In this document: positions 34,993 through 46,278 of the stretch, piece by piece
Position numbering within the stretch: position 1 is the first letter of the stretch
How the letters are laid out: each line of letters opens with the position of its first letter
Assembly (NCBI RefSeq): GCF_000715075.1
Contig: NC_134082.1
Location: 107,362,399-107,426,398, forward strand
Length of the DNA stretch: 64,000 nucleotides
Direction: 5' to 3'
From: Nicotiana tabacum
Taxonomy: Eukaryota; Streptophyta; Magnoliopsida; Solanales; Solanaceae
Made by a program: the position numbers and the translations under genes
Notes under the pieces: generated by a model
Seen by the model: the letters and a program-made list of their open reading frames with translations, nothing else
Told to the model about the DNA's origin: nothing
Databases searched by the model: none

Positions 34993-36950
34993 TAGTGTAA
35001 AATTCGCGCTGCTTTTGGTAATTTGGTCATAACCTTTGATATGAGTGTCCGAATGATGAACGCTTTGAAGAGTTAGAAACTAGACTCAAATACCTTTTAT
35101 TTGATAGGTTGTTCATCACCAAAATCCTTATATAACTGGAGATATGATTGTCCAAAGTGAGGTCTTGTGCGCACTCATTTGCAACTTTCGTCTCTTATGA
35201 AATTTTCCAACTTGGCTTAGACTTAGACCTCTCCTTAGACCCCATTTCACTTCTACTATGACTTATACACTTATTAACATATCCAATTGATAACCTCCTT
35301 AATCCTCATTTGCACGCAAGATAAAATATTTGACCTACTTTGGCACCACGAAATCTTAAATTACTAAGCAAAATTTTCTAGGGCTTTACACCCACGTTGG
35401 GGTGTCACTAAGTCGTGAGCATCTAAAATCAGTCTAGAATCTTAGTTTACAATAGTCTACTAATGCCAAAACAGAAAGAAAAGATAACAATGGAGGGAGA
35501 GACAAGGGTTGCGGATGCTGGCAGCTACCTCGTATGTCTTTGATAGCCAACTGCGCACGAACTCAATGACCTCCGCGACTGGTCTCACCTAAATCTACAC
35601 ACAAGGTGCAGGGAGTAATGTGAGTTCTTTCAACTCATTAAGTAACAGAAACAAATAAGGAACTGAGTAGCAGTGACGAGCTATGAAGATACAGTTTATT
35701 TCAATATTTTTCAATAAGGAACAGTCATGCTTTCAAATTTAGTAGTTTAAGTCAAATCAGTTCGTACTCAAGTAAACCAGATATCCAGAAATTTGCACAA
35801 CAAGGATAGGTAAAAACTAAGTGCAACAAGTAATTGAAAGGAAGTACAACCTCTCAAGGCAAAAGTCACTCAACTCATCTCAACAGCTCAATCACTCGGA
35901 TCTCATCCCTCAGTACTCACACTCAATAGGTATCTGCGCTCACTGGGGGTGTGCAGATTCCGAAGGGGCTCCTTCATCCCAAGTACTATATCATTGCGGC
36001 GTGCAGCCCGATCTAATATATAAATAGCCATAAGGCTCATTGCGGCGTGCAACCCGATCCAATATATATACATATATAGCCCTGAGGCTCGTTGCGGCAT
36101 GCAACTCGATCCATATATACTCATATAGCTCACAGCTCAGCACTCAGGCCCTATCTCAATTACCAACCTCGCCAGTCCCTCGATCATTCAGAAAGCATAT
36201 AATTCATCCCAAACAGAGATAATAATATGTATCAATGATAAATAGGAAGAGACAGAGGAAAATACGCAAGTAATGTCACGACTGACAACGAAACAACAAA
36301 TAGTAGTTAATTCAGCAAGTACACGACCTCACAGGTCTCAACAGTGATATCATAACACCAAACATGATTTCTAACATGAAGTGCAACCAATTTCCATAAA
36401 AATAGAGGGAACATGTAGTAAACAGTAGGCTAATCGATTCTACAGTCTCAGGGGACAAACCAAGTCACAATTCCTATGGTGCACGCCCATACTCCCGTCA
36501 CCTAGAATGTGTGTCACCTCCGAAATAGTCATATGACACAAAATTCAGGATTTCATACCCTCATGACCAGATTTATAACTGTTACTTACCTCAATCCGAG
36601 CAAAATCCCACTCTACAATGCCTTTGCCTCTCAAGTCGGCCTCCAAATGTCCCGAATCTAGCCATGAGTAACCCTTGTCTCTCCTCCAATGTTATGTTTT
36701 CTCACGATCACTCGGCACTCACACTCGCACTCAGTAGGTACCAATGCTCACTCGGGGTGTGTACAGATTCCGGAGGGGCTCCTACAACCCTAGCGCTATA
36801 TCAAGCCAATCATGGCATAGATCAATGAAACATGTTGTGGCATGCAACCCGATCCCATAAATATCCTCACAATCAGTCCCTCGGCCTCACTCAGTCATTA
36901 ATCTCTCCAATCTCTCGGGCTCTCAAAAATCAGGGAGAATCAGCGTGTAA

Positions 36951-39226
36951 CGACCTGATCGGTCATTTTGAGCATTTGCTCTTCTCTTGGTTGTTTGAGG
37001 GCATGTGTAGCTCCGTATGATGTATTATAACTTATGTGAATTGACAGTTTTGGTTTTCAGGTTATTCAAAATTGATTTGGAAGAATGATTCTTATCTTGA
37101 AGCTTTAAATTTAAAAGGTTTGACTGGGAGTGGACTTTTTGATATCGGGGTTGGATTTTGATTTCAGAAGTTAGAGCAGGTCTATAATATCAAATGTGAC
37201 TTGTGTGCAAAATTTGAGGTTAGTCGGACGTGAATTGATAGGTTTTGGCATCGGTTATGGAAGTTTGAAGTTTCAAGTTCATCGATTTTGAATTTGAGGT
37301 GTGATTCATTGTTTCGATGTTTTTATGTGTATTTTGAGGCCTCGAGTAGGTCCGTGTTATGTTATGGGTCTTGTTAGTATGTTTGGACGTGGTCCTGAGG
37401 GGCTCGATTGTGTTTCAGATTGATTTCGGAGCATTTTGGGAATTTTAGCTAAGGTTTATTACTGCTGGTTCTGGTGTGATCGCACCTGCGGCTGGTTTGC
37501 GCAGGTGTGATGGTCGCAGAAGTGACAGTGGAGCTGCAGAAGCGGAAAGTGGCGCAGAAGCGAAGTTTTGTTGGCGCACTTGAGCATGCGCAGAAGCGGG
37601 GGATATCCAGAGATATGAAAGGGCCAGTCTCCACGGGCTTCGCAGAAGTGGGGCATCATCCGCAGAAGTGGAGGTCGCTGATGCGACATTGTAACTGCAA
37701 ATGCGGAATAGCTGGGCAGAGTTATAAAAATCGAGGTTTTGGTTCTTTCTCCATATTTTGAGATGTGGGACTCGGATTGAGGCAATTTTTGAAGCAAAAC
37801 AATGATTGGGGTAAGTGTTCTCTACTCAGTTTTGATTATATTTCATGAATATATCTTCATTTTTGGCAATTGGTTGATGAATTTTAAAGAGAAATTGGTA
37901 GTTTTGGCCTAAAGTTTCATAATATGAATTTTTGAATTTTGTACAATGATTCGGAGTCGGATTTGAGTGAAACTAGTATGGTTGGACTCGAAATTGAATC
38001 GGTTGTCGGATTTTGTAATTTTTTTGGGTTATGAGGCGCGGTACCGGGTGTTATTTTTTGGCCGAATTCGGGATTTGATTCGATCTTTATCATTTGAAAT
38101 TATTTACTTGGGCTGAAGGAGCCTTTCCAGAGTCTGCACACTCCCTTAGTTAGCATGGTTGATTATATTGAGGGATGGATCTTCCCTGGACATAGATCTT
38201 TTCCGAAGCATTTATATACCCGGAGATGGATTTTCTTAATAGGGCCGGATCATCTTTCCTCGGTACTGAGTGACTGATGGTCAGTGATGTACATGTTCCA
38301 AGAAGGATCTTCCCTGGGCCGTATGGGCCATATACAGTATCGATTGGTTGAGCATGATGAGTGAAAAGTGTGAGGTAGTGAGATTGTGTACTCTGAGAGT
38401 GTGAGTACATGATTCATCTCTGAGATACATGACATTGCCATGCACACATGACATGCAAGCATAGAGGTGCATTTTTCCTCATGCTATACGGTATCACGTC
38501 ATTCATGACTTTTACACACATTGATATGTGGGCGTAGAGAGGTATTTAACACTTGTTATCTGGAAAGAAAATGAAACATCTTATCTATTGTGAAAAGGAT
38601 TTTTTGGAAAAATTATAGTTTTCAAGCTATCTCATATTTTTTGACGATTTCGGTAAAGGGTTTGGGTTTTCACTGTTATTCTTGAAAAGCGAAACTATTT
38701 ACAGAAAATTGTGAAAAAGCTGAGCATTTTATTTCTGAGTTGCTTCCTTATTTATGTGCTCTACGTTGTTATGAATTTTTGTTGGCTATTGGTGTTGGAC
38801 CCGACCATGTTCCAGTTCGTCACTACTTTCAACCTAATGTTAGGATTATTATTTATTGAGTACATGGGGTCGGTTGTAATTATACTACACTTCTTGCACA
38901 ATGCTTGCAGATTTTGGATGCCGATATTGTTGTGTTCGATAGGAGCTGGATTGGAAGATGTACCTGCACCCCTGTTATAGCTACCTCTTGTTCATGGTAG
39001 CCTTAGATTTTAAAACTCTATTTATGTGCTTTTCAAACGGAAGATATATTTAATTCATATCAGCTTTGTAAATTCTATTCTTAGAAGCTCATGATTTGTA
39101 CTACCAGTCCTTGAAAAATGTATAAGATTTAGATAATTCTTCCATTTAATTATCTTATTAATATTATTGAAATTGGATATTTGTTAGTTGGCTTGCCTAG
39201 CGGGTTCGGTTAGGTGCCATCACGAC
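36951..39226 (+). mobile_element. plus-strand gypsy LTR, 3'-truncated
   Basis: It begins TGTAACGACCTGATCGGTCA at about 36951, the complement of the inner LTR's right end (25546). It runs through CGCGGTACCGGGTGTT near 38037 and GGAGCCTTTCCAGAGTCTG near 38118 to GGCTTGCCTAGCGGG and GCCATCACGAC at 39226, where it changes without the terminal GGGTCGTGACA. It contains a cluster of GCAGAAGCG and CGCACCTGCG words (37478-37720). It holds no gene. Confidence 0.75.
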
Positions 39227-41685
39227 TACTGAGGGCCTCGGGTGAGTTTCGGGTGGTTAAACGGATCATATTCATGTTTGAAAAGTTGCAAATTTTCTGA
39301 TTTCAGTTGCAGGCATTTTTGTTCTTTGCGATCGTGTATAAGTGTTCACAATGCGTAGGCTCAGTTGGGCAGGGGTGAAAATTTGTTCTATGCTATCACA
39401 GAGGTCAGGGCGCAATCGCGTTAGGCTATGAAGTTGTTGTTCGCGAACACAGGGTCAAGGTCGCGTTTGCGTAGAAGGAGAGGAACTGGTGAGGAGTAGG
39501 CATGTTGTTCTATGCGATCGCATGGTGGAGGCCGCGATCGCGTAAGTTTGCAGAGCCAGTGCTTCGCGATCTCGTAAGGTTAAATGAGGTCAGTCGCGTA
39601 AGTTTTGGCCATAGTTCACCATTTTAGGTCAGTTTTAGAGCTTCTTGAGGGAGATTGAAGGAGGAATTCAAGAAACCTTCTTTGAGGTAAGATTATTGAG
39701 CCAAAAACTCGATCCTATATTGATTATTTTTGATGACCTTGGTCATCACATGTTTTAAAATGAATTCTACGTTTCGAGGCCTTAAACACCTCTTTCGACA
39801 TCATCTCGATTTGTGTGCGCAGTCCGGGCGCGTATCTGGAAAGCCCTTATGTAAAAATCTATGATATGATGAATTCTGACTGTAAAATGGATTTAAGTTG
39901 ACTTCGGTCAATATTTTGGGTAAACGTATCTGGACCCATAATTTTACGGTCTCGGAGGGTCCGTAGGAAAATATGAAACTTGGGCATATGCCCAAAGTCG
40001 AATTTTGAGGTCCCAAGCCCGAGAAATGAATTTTTTAAAGAAAATTGATTTCTGAAATTATTTCTGAGTTTTGGAAATGAAATGAGTTTAAAACTTGATG
40101 GTATCGGGCCTGTATTTTCGTTTCGGCACCCGGTACAGGTCTTATATATGATTTAAGATAAGTCTGTGAAGTTTGGTAAGAAACGGACTTGAAACGACGT
40201 GAATCAGATCGTTTTTGAGAAAAAATGGAAAATTTGATGTTCTTGAGAAATTTCATGATTTTGATGCTAAATTCATAGTTGTTGGTATTATTTTAGTGAT
40301 TGGAATACACGAGCGAGTCCGTATGACGTTTTAGATTGGTGTGCATGTTTGGTTTGTCGAGTACGACATATAGGCTTGGTGACGAGTATCTACACGTTGG
40401 TGTCAAGCATGCCCATGAGTCTTATATTGTGACTATTATGGCTTCGTTGTATTATTCATGCTTTGATGATGATTTCTATTGTTGGGCAAAGTTTGTGGAA
40501 GTAATTGTGACATTTGAACATTGAGGAGCATTGGCTCGAGTTGTACAATGAAATGTGAAATTATAAGTGGAAATTGAACCTTTTAGAGCATTGGCTCAAA
40601 GTGGTGAAGTGAGTTGTGAAGTAAAAGTGAAAAAGATAAGAGAATCATTATATTATCTCCCTTGCCGGGACTTGATTGTTGAACTATTGTTCCCTTGCCA
40701 GGACTTGATTGTTGAACTATTGTTCCCTTGCCGGGATTCTTTTCGTAATTTCATTTTTTCCCTTGCCCTATTGTTTGTGATTGTTGTTTGGGTGAGGAAG
40801 AGTTTTAAAGCACGAAAGGTGATGCCGTGCCGCACGATGTACCATCTCGTGCCGATTATATTGATTATATGGCGAGTACGAGAGTAAAAGCACGAAGGGT
40901 GATGTCGTGCATATTTTCATTACTTGATTTCTTTGGTGAGGACGAGAGTAAAAGCACGAAGGGTGATTCCGTGCATTTATTAATTCTGGTCCTTTGCTAT
41001 CTGAGATATATTGTTTCTTTCAATTACTTGTTGTCTTTCTATTCTAAATTGATAGCCTCCCCGCAGCATGTTACCCCTCCCATACTTGACTGTATATTAC
41101 TATTCTTCTATTATGTTGTATATAGTTGAATTGCATAGGTTTATTTGGTAGTCTGGTCCTAGCCTTGTCACTATTTTGCCGAGGTTAGGCTAGGTACTTA
41201 CCAGCACATGGGGTCGGTTGTGCTGATATTACACTCTGCACTATGTGCAGATCTCGAAGCAGCAACATTTGGACTGTAGATTGGGTGGCTGCCTTCAGTC
41301 CACAGGGAGATCCAAGGTAGACCTGCAGGCGTCCGCAGGCCCTGGCGTCTCCCCCTATCCCCTTATTGCTGTTTCATTTCCTTAATTTAGAAATAGTGTA
41401 TTGTTTATTTTCGGACATTGTATGTAGCATTCTTAGATCATCTGTGGTACTGTGACACCAGTTCTGGGTAGTAGAGGTTCAAACAATTGTATTGGATTCA
41501 TGTTCAGATAGTTTATTACGTTTTCTCCCGCTTATGTTAAATTTCGCTGTTTAAATGTTATTGCATCACAATTGTTAAGGAATATAAAATGGATAAAAAG
41601 GTAATTTCTTCAATAGTGGGCTTGCCTAGCTCATATTAATAGGTGCCATCACGACTCCCAATGGTGGGAAATCTGGGTCGTGACA
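39227..41685 (+). mobile_element. 5' LTR of gypsy copy D1 (5' end unclear)
   Basis: It ends TGGGTCGTGACA at 41685, three bases before the primer site. From about 40226 it is colinear with the 3' LTR of D2 (61640-63404): CCCTTGCCGGGA repeats, CACGAAGGGTGATG repeats, and GACCTGCAGGCGTCCGCAGG near 41320. The true TG start is not visible; sequence before about 39800 comes from the same LTR lineage but joins the preceding LTR abruptly. A GCGATCGC-type cluster lies at 39331-39600. Confidence 0.75.
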
Positions 41686-41688
41686 AGT

Positions 41689-41700
41689 TGGTATCAGAGC
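41689..41700 (+). promoter_or_regulatory. D1 primer-binding site (tRNA-iMet type)
   Basis: TGGTATCAGAGC starts three bases after the LTR end, matching the plant initiator-tRNA-Met complement. It marks the start of D1's internal region and its plus orientation. Confidence 0.95.
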
Positions 41701-41882
41701 TCTAGGTTACATGGGTCTCACAATTCACAGACAAGCTTAGTAGAGTCTGAGGGATCGATACAAAGACGTCTGTATTTATCCCCTAGAGGCTACATAGTTA
41801 GGAAAAACTTCACATTTATTCTTTCCTATCGTGTGGTTTGGTATCTCAATGCTAATTGAATTTCTACTCTGTTCTTTAACAG

Positions 41883-42730
41883 ATGGCGAAAACATGCGCT
41901 TCCTCATCCACTAACCAGCAGCCCCAGCCCCCAGCAGCAGCAGAGGGCGAGGCCTAGGCCGTGTTAGAGGCCGAGGTAGGGGCAGAGCTCATCCTAGACC
42001 AGCAGCACCAGCGGCAGAGCCTCAGGTTGATTTTGAAGATGAGGTTCCGGCCCCGGTAGTTCCGATGAGCCCAGCTCAGGTCCCAGAGGGGTTTATTGCT
42101 ACCCTGGTACTCCAGGATGCTCTGGTCCGTCTAGTGGGCCTTATGGAGAGTGTCACCTAGGCAGGCTTAATTCTTGTATCACCAGCCGTCTCTCAGGCTG
42201 GAGGAGGAGCTCAGACTCCTGATACTCGCACTCCGGAGCAGGTAGCTCCCTAGTTCCAGACTCCAGCAGTCCAACCAGTTGGAGTAGTTCAGCCAGGTGT
42301 GGTAGCTTATACCGGTTATGGAGTAGCTATGTCTGCCGATGCTTTGTATAGGTTGGACAGTTTCACCAAGCTCTTCACTACTACTTTCAACGGTGCATCT
42401 TCTAAGGATCCCCAGAATTATCTAGACAACTGTCATGAGGTTCTCATGAACATGGGGATCGTGGAGACCAATGGGGTCGATTTTGATACTTTTCGCTTGT
42501 CTGGATCTACCAAGACTTGGTGGAGAGATTATTGCTTGGTTAGACCAGCCAGATCATCAGCTTTGACTTATGAGCAGTTTACTCAGCTATTTCTGGATAA
42601 GTTTCTCCCTATTACTCAGAGAGAGATCTATCGGAGGCAGTTTGAGTGTCTCCAGCAAAGTTCCATGACAGTTACTCAGTATGAGACTAGATTCATTGAC
42701 TTGGCCCGTCATGTTCTTATCATACTTCCC

Positions 42731-42767
<37 letters not shown>

Positions 42768-43400
42768 GTTCAGATGGCCAGGGAGACTGGGAGTGAGATT
42801 TCTTTCCAGAAGGTGGCCAATGTGGCTATGAGAGTTGAGATGGTTCTATCGTAAGGAGGTAGTCAGGGGTCTGACAAGAGGCCTCGTCATTCAGGCCAAT
42901 TCAGTGGTACCTCGTCTAGAGGCAGAGATTCGTATGGTAGAGGACATCCTCCTAGGCCTTTCCAGTTAGCACTTCAGGTTTCTCACGGTGCTTCACGTGG
43001 TCTTGGTTCCCATATACAATATTTTGATCAGCAGTCCTACAGTGCACCACCAGCTCCTATCAGTGCACCGCCGCTTCAGAGTTTTCGGGGTGGACATTCA
43101 GGTCGTCAGAGTCAGTAGTCTCAGCAGTCGAGGGCTTGTTACACTTGTGGTGATCGGTCACATTGCTAGGTTTTGCCCTCGAGCATCGAGTAGCTCTCAG
43201 CATCAGGGTTCCCGTGCCATGGTTCAGGCACCGAATGTTCCGCAGCCCGCCTAGCCATCTAGAGGTGGGGGTATATGTGCTAGAGGTGGAGGTAGAGGTA
43301 TTAGAGGTGGAGATCAGGCCGCTAGAGGTGGAGGCCAGCCAGCAGTAGGTCGTCCCAGAGATGTAGTTCAGGGTGGTGGGGCCCAGCCCCGATGCTATGC
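41883..43400 (+). pseudogene. gag: D1 gag, broken
   Basis: The start is taken at ATG 41883, after the leader. Early sequence is Gln/Pro/Ala-rich with in-frame stops. The capsid-like core is in the frame 42299-42796, with SFTKLFTTTFNGASS, WWRDYCLVRPA and a QFLDKFLPxTQREIYRRQFE-like region. The frame is disrupted by an AG-dinucleotide expansion at 42734-42764. The zinc-knuckle region (about 43138-43180) has lost two bases compared with D2 and shifts frame. Gly/Arg-rich repeats follow (43255-43340). Gag would form the particle; this copy cannot. Confidence 0.8.
42734..42764 (+). repeat. (AG)n expansion in D1 gag
   Basis: A 31-bp pure AG tract lies where related gag genes have a short Glu-Arg-rich stretch. 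It joins directly to GGAGGTTCAGATGGCCAGG; in D2 the same junction retains 25 bp more of gag sequence. Confidence 0.95.
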
Positions 43401-43429
43401 CCTTCCAGCCAGGCCCGAGGCTGAGGCTT

Positions 43430-44045
43430 CCGATGCGGTTATCACAGGTACTGTTCTGGATTGTAGCAGAGATGCTTCAACTTTATTTGATCCGGGATCT
43501 AAATACTCCTATGTGTCATCTTATTTTGCACTGTATCTGGTCATGCCTAATGATTCTTTGAGTGCTCTTGTTTCTGTGTCTACACCGGTGGGTGATTCTA
43601 TTATGGTAGATCGAGTCCATCGTTCTTGTATAGTTGTGATTAGGGGTCTTGAGACTCGTGTAGATTTTCTTCTTCTGGATATTGTTGATTTCGCTGTCAT
43701 ATTGGGGATGGACTGGTTATCACCTTATCACGCTATCTTGGAGTGTCATGCTAAGGCTATGACCTTACCCTTACTGGGTTTACCTCGTTTAGAGTGGAGA
43801 GGGACTCCTGATCATCCTACCCGTAGTATTATCTCTTATATGAAGGCTCGACATATGGTCGAGAAGGGGTATTCGGCCTATTTTTGTGATTCTAGTGCTG
43901 AGGTTCCTCCCATTGATTCTGTGCCTGTTGTTCGTGAGTTTCCTGAGATATTTCCTTCGGACCTGCTGGGTATGTCGCCCGATAGGGATATTGACTTTTG
44001 CATTGATTTGGCTCCGGGACTCAGCCCATTTCTATATCGCTGTAT
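43430..44045 (+). pseudogene. D1 aspartic protease region, broken before RT
   Basis: The active-site-like segment LFDPGSKYSYVSSYFA lies near 43484-43531 and the flap and hydrophobic end VILGMDWLSPYHAILECHAK near 43695-43760. DPG stands where DSG or DTG is usual; D2 has the same, so it is shared by this family. The linker to RT (VREFPEIFPSDLLGM, then a [15 protein letters not shown] segment) is present. A frame change near 44030 disconnects it from RT. The protease would mature the polyprotein. Confidence 0.75.
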
Positions 44046-44048
44046 TGT

Positions 44049-44804
44049 ATGGCCCCGCCTGAGTTGAAAGAGTTGAAGGAGCAATTGCAAGACTTGCTTG
44101 AGAAAGGTTTCATTAGACCTAGTATTTCGCCTTGGGGTGCGCCAGTGTTGTTTGTTAAGAAGAAGTATGGATCGATGAGAATGTGTATTGATTACCGGCA
44201 GTTGAACAAGGTTACCATCAAGAATAAATATCCATTGTCGAGGATTGATTATTTGTTTGATCAGCTTCAGGGTTCCAAGGTATTCTCGAAGATTGACTTG
44301 AGATCTGGCTACCATAAGTTGAGGATTAGGGCATCTGATGTCCCTAAGACAGCTTTCCGCACTCGGTACGTGCATTATGAGTTCTTGGTGATATCATTCG
44401 GGTTGACAAATTCCCCAGTTGCTTTTATGGAGTTGATGAACCGAGTGTTCAGGACTTACTTGGATTTGTTCATGATAGTCTTCATTGATGATATTTTGAT
44501 CTACTCCCGTAGCCGAGAGGAGCACGAGAAACATCATAGAGTGGTTCTTCAGATCTTGAGGGATAGTCAGTTGTATGCTAAGTTTTCGAAGTGTGAGTTC
44601 TGGCTGAGTTCAGTTGCATTCCTAGGTCATGCCGTATCAGCAGAGGGTATTCAGGTTGATCCGAAGAAGATTGAGGTAGTCAGGAACTGGCCTACACCAG
44701 TATCAGCTACAGAGATCAGGAGTTTGTTGGAATTGGCAGGTTACTATTGTCAGTTCGTGGAGGGGTTCTCATCTATCGCAGCCCCGACGGTCAGACAAGT
44801 GTGA
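44049..44804 (+). pseudogene. D1 reverse transcriptase
   Basis: A 251-codon open frame with the gypsy RT blocks in order: [81 protein letters not shown] and the catalytic FIDD at 44481-44492, then [10 protein letters not shown] and [11 protein letters not shown]. The catalytic aspartates appear intact. A roughly 35-bp gap relative to D2 near 44795 (around TCAGACAAGTGTGAGGCG) breaks the frame into RNase H. It would copy the element RNA into DNA but is cut off from both protease and RNase H. Confidence 0.9.
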
Positions 44805-45390
44805 GGCGAGCTTTCAGAAGCTCAAGACAGCGCTGACTACGACATCGGTGTTGGTTTTGCCCATAGGTTCAGGTCCTTATATAGTTTATTATGATGCATC
44901 TCGTATTTGACTTGGTACGGTGTTGATGCAGGATGGAAAGGTCATTGCCTATGCTTCACAGTATTTGAAGATTCATGAGAAGAACTATCCAGTTCATGAT
45001 TTGGAGTTAGCAGCCATCATTCACGCGTTGAATATTTGGAGGTATTATCTGTATAACGTGGCATGTGAGGTGTTCACGGATCACAAGAGTCTGCAGTATT
45101 TGTTCAAGCAGAAGGAGCTAAATTTGAGGCAGAGAAGGTGCTTGGAGCTATTAAAGGATTATGATATCACCATCTTATATCATCCGCGAAAGGCCAATGT
45201 GTTGGTCGATGCTTTTAGTAGGAAGTCAGCCAGTATGGGCAGTCTTGCTTATATTCCGATCGGTGAGAGACCGCTTTCCTTGGATGTTCAGTCTTTGGCC
45301 AATCAGTTCGTGAGGTTGGACGTTTCTGAGCCCAGCCGTGTATTAGCTTCAATAGTCGCTCGTTCTTCTTTATTGGAGCGTATCTGAGAT
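44805..45390 (+). pseudogene. D1 RNase H, with internal stop
   Basis: A DAS-type start (YYDASRI) is followed by TGA at about 44908. The frame 44920-45387 then carries [59 protein letters not shown] and [19 protein letters not shown]. Compared with D2 the HPGKAN element is HPRKAN. It degrades the RNA strand during reverse transcription. The connection to integrase has a stop at 45385. Confidence 0.85.
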
Positions 45391-46278
45391 CGGCAGTATG
45401 ATGATCCTTATTTGTGTGTCCTTAGAGACACGTTGCAGCACGGAGGTGCCAAGCAGGTTACCTTAGGTGATGATGGAGTTTTGGGATTGCAGGGTCGAAT
45501 TTGTGTGCCTAATGTGGATGGACTCCGAGAGTTGATTTTACAGGAGGCCTATAGTTTCCGGTACTCTATTCACCCGAGCTCCACTAAGATGTATTAGGAT
45601 TTGCGACAGCATTATTGGTGGCGGAGAATGAAGAAGGACATTGTTGCATATGTGGCTCAGTGTTTGAACTGTCAGCAGGTTAAGTACGAGCATTAGAGGC
45701 CTGGTGGTTTGTTTAAGAGGATTGAGCTTCACAAGTGGAAGTGGGAGCAGATCACTATGGACTTCGTTGTGGATTCCCATGGACTCAGAGGAAGTTCGAC
45801 GCAGTGTGGGTTCTTATTTCTAGGCTGACCAAGTCAACAGATTTCATTCCTGTGGCAGTATCCTACTCTTCCGAGAGGTTAGCTGAGATCTATATCTGGG
45901 AGATTGTTCGTCTTAATGGTGTGCTCGAGTCTATCATTTCGGATCAAGGTACGCAGTTTACCTCCCATTTCTAGAGAGTAGTTTAGCAAGAGTTGGGCAC
46001 ACGGGTTGAATTGAGCACAACATTTCATCCTCAGACGGACGGGAAGTCCGAGCAGACTATTCAGATTTTGGAGGATATGATCCGAGCTTGTGTCATTGAC
46101 TTTGGAGGCTCGTGGGATCAGCTTTTGCCTTTAGTGAAGTTTACCTACAACAACAGCTACCACTCGAGTATCCAGATGACTCCGTATGAGGCTTGTATGG
46201 TAGGCAGTGTTGGTCTCCAATTGGATGGTTTGAGCCGGGAGAGGCTCGGTTGTTGAGTACGGATCTAGTACAAGATGT
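45391..46278 (+). pseudogene. D1 integrase, truncated by element B
   Basis: Zinc-binding region in pieces (SFRYSIHPSSTKMY, stop, then CLNCQQVKYEH with a further stop). The core's first catalytic aspartate is replaced: the segment reads LISRLTKSTDF where D2 has VDRLTKSAHF. The second aspartate (SDQGTQFTSHF) and the glutamate segment (SEQTIQILEDMIRAC) remain. The reading stops at 46278 where element B's LTR begins, so the C-terminal and chromodomain parts are absent from this copy. It cannot be functional. Confidence 0.85.

Larger units (their letters stand above)
25679..35390 (-). mobile_element. element C: Del/Tekay-like Ty3/gypsy element with gag to RT lost
   Basis: Two LTRs of equal length (25679-28299 and 32770-35390, 2621 bp each) flank a 4.47-kb internal region. 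Flanks CCTAC (25674-25678) and CCCAC (35391-35395) are a 4/5 target duplication within the outer LTR. The primer site lies at 32754-32765 and a polypurine tract at 28300-28316, both on the minus strand. The internal region keeps RNase H, integrase and chromodomain remnants in the right order, but the expected gag, protease and RT part is replaced by unrecognised sequence. LTR mismatches cluster at CpG sites by eye, as expected for methylated plant repeats. Confidence 0.9.
32770..35390 (-). repeat. element C sense 5' LTR (2621 bp)
   Basis: In plus reading it starts TGTCACGCCCCAAAACC and ends AGGGCTTTACA. It is colinear with 25679-28299. It differs by a (CA)n expansion at 33802-33821 and by many C/T and G/A changes. 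It contains two GC-rich inverted repeats (34881-34917 and 34970-34992). No gene is supported. Confidence 0.9.
4376..36950 (-). mobile_element. outer gypsy-type LTR, split into three pieces by later insertions
   Basis: Piece 1 (4376-4427) begins TGTCACGACCCAAAAC, the complement of the usual LTR end. Piece 2 (about 25547-25678) continues with ACTAGGCAAGCCGACACC. Piece 3 (about 35391-36950) continues with GTTGGGGTGTCACTAAGTCG. The order matches the intact order in the inner LTR (4428 onward: ACTAGGCAAGCCGACTC, later CGGGGTGTCACAAGTC), which is how the split was recognised. Piece 3 has two blocks with the GGTGTGCAGATTCCGAAGG-type motif (near 35950 and 36760), so it is rearranged or partly duplicated. 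It ends where a plus-strand LTR starts at 36951. No coding sequence was seen. Confidence 0.75.

Noticed and set aside
40567..41129. Plus-strand frames in D1 LTR with repeated LLFPCQDLIVE-type peptides
   Set aside because: Caused by the short CCCTTGCCGGGACTTGATTG repeats in the LTR. The same frames appear in D2's LTR near 62373.
36951..41685. A single 4.7-kb LTR for D1
   Set aside because: A second LTR-interior start motif (CCTCGGGTGAGTTTCGGGTGG) at 39237 and the end-like GCCATCACGAC at 39226 show two LTR pieces joined, not one LTR.
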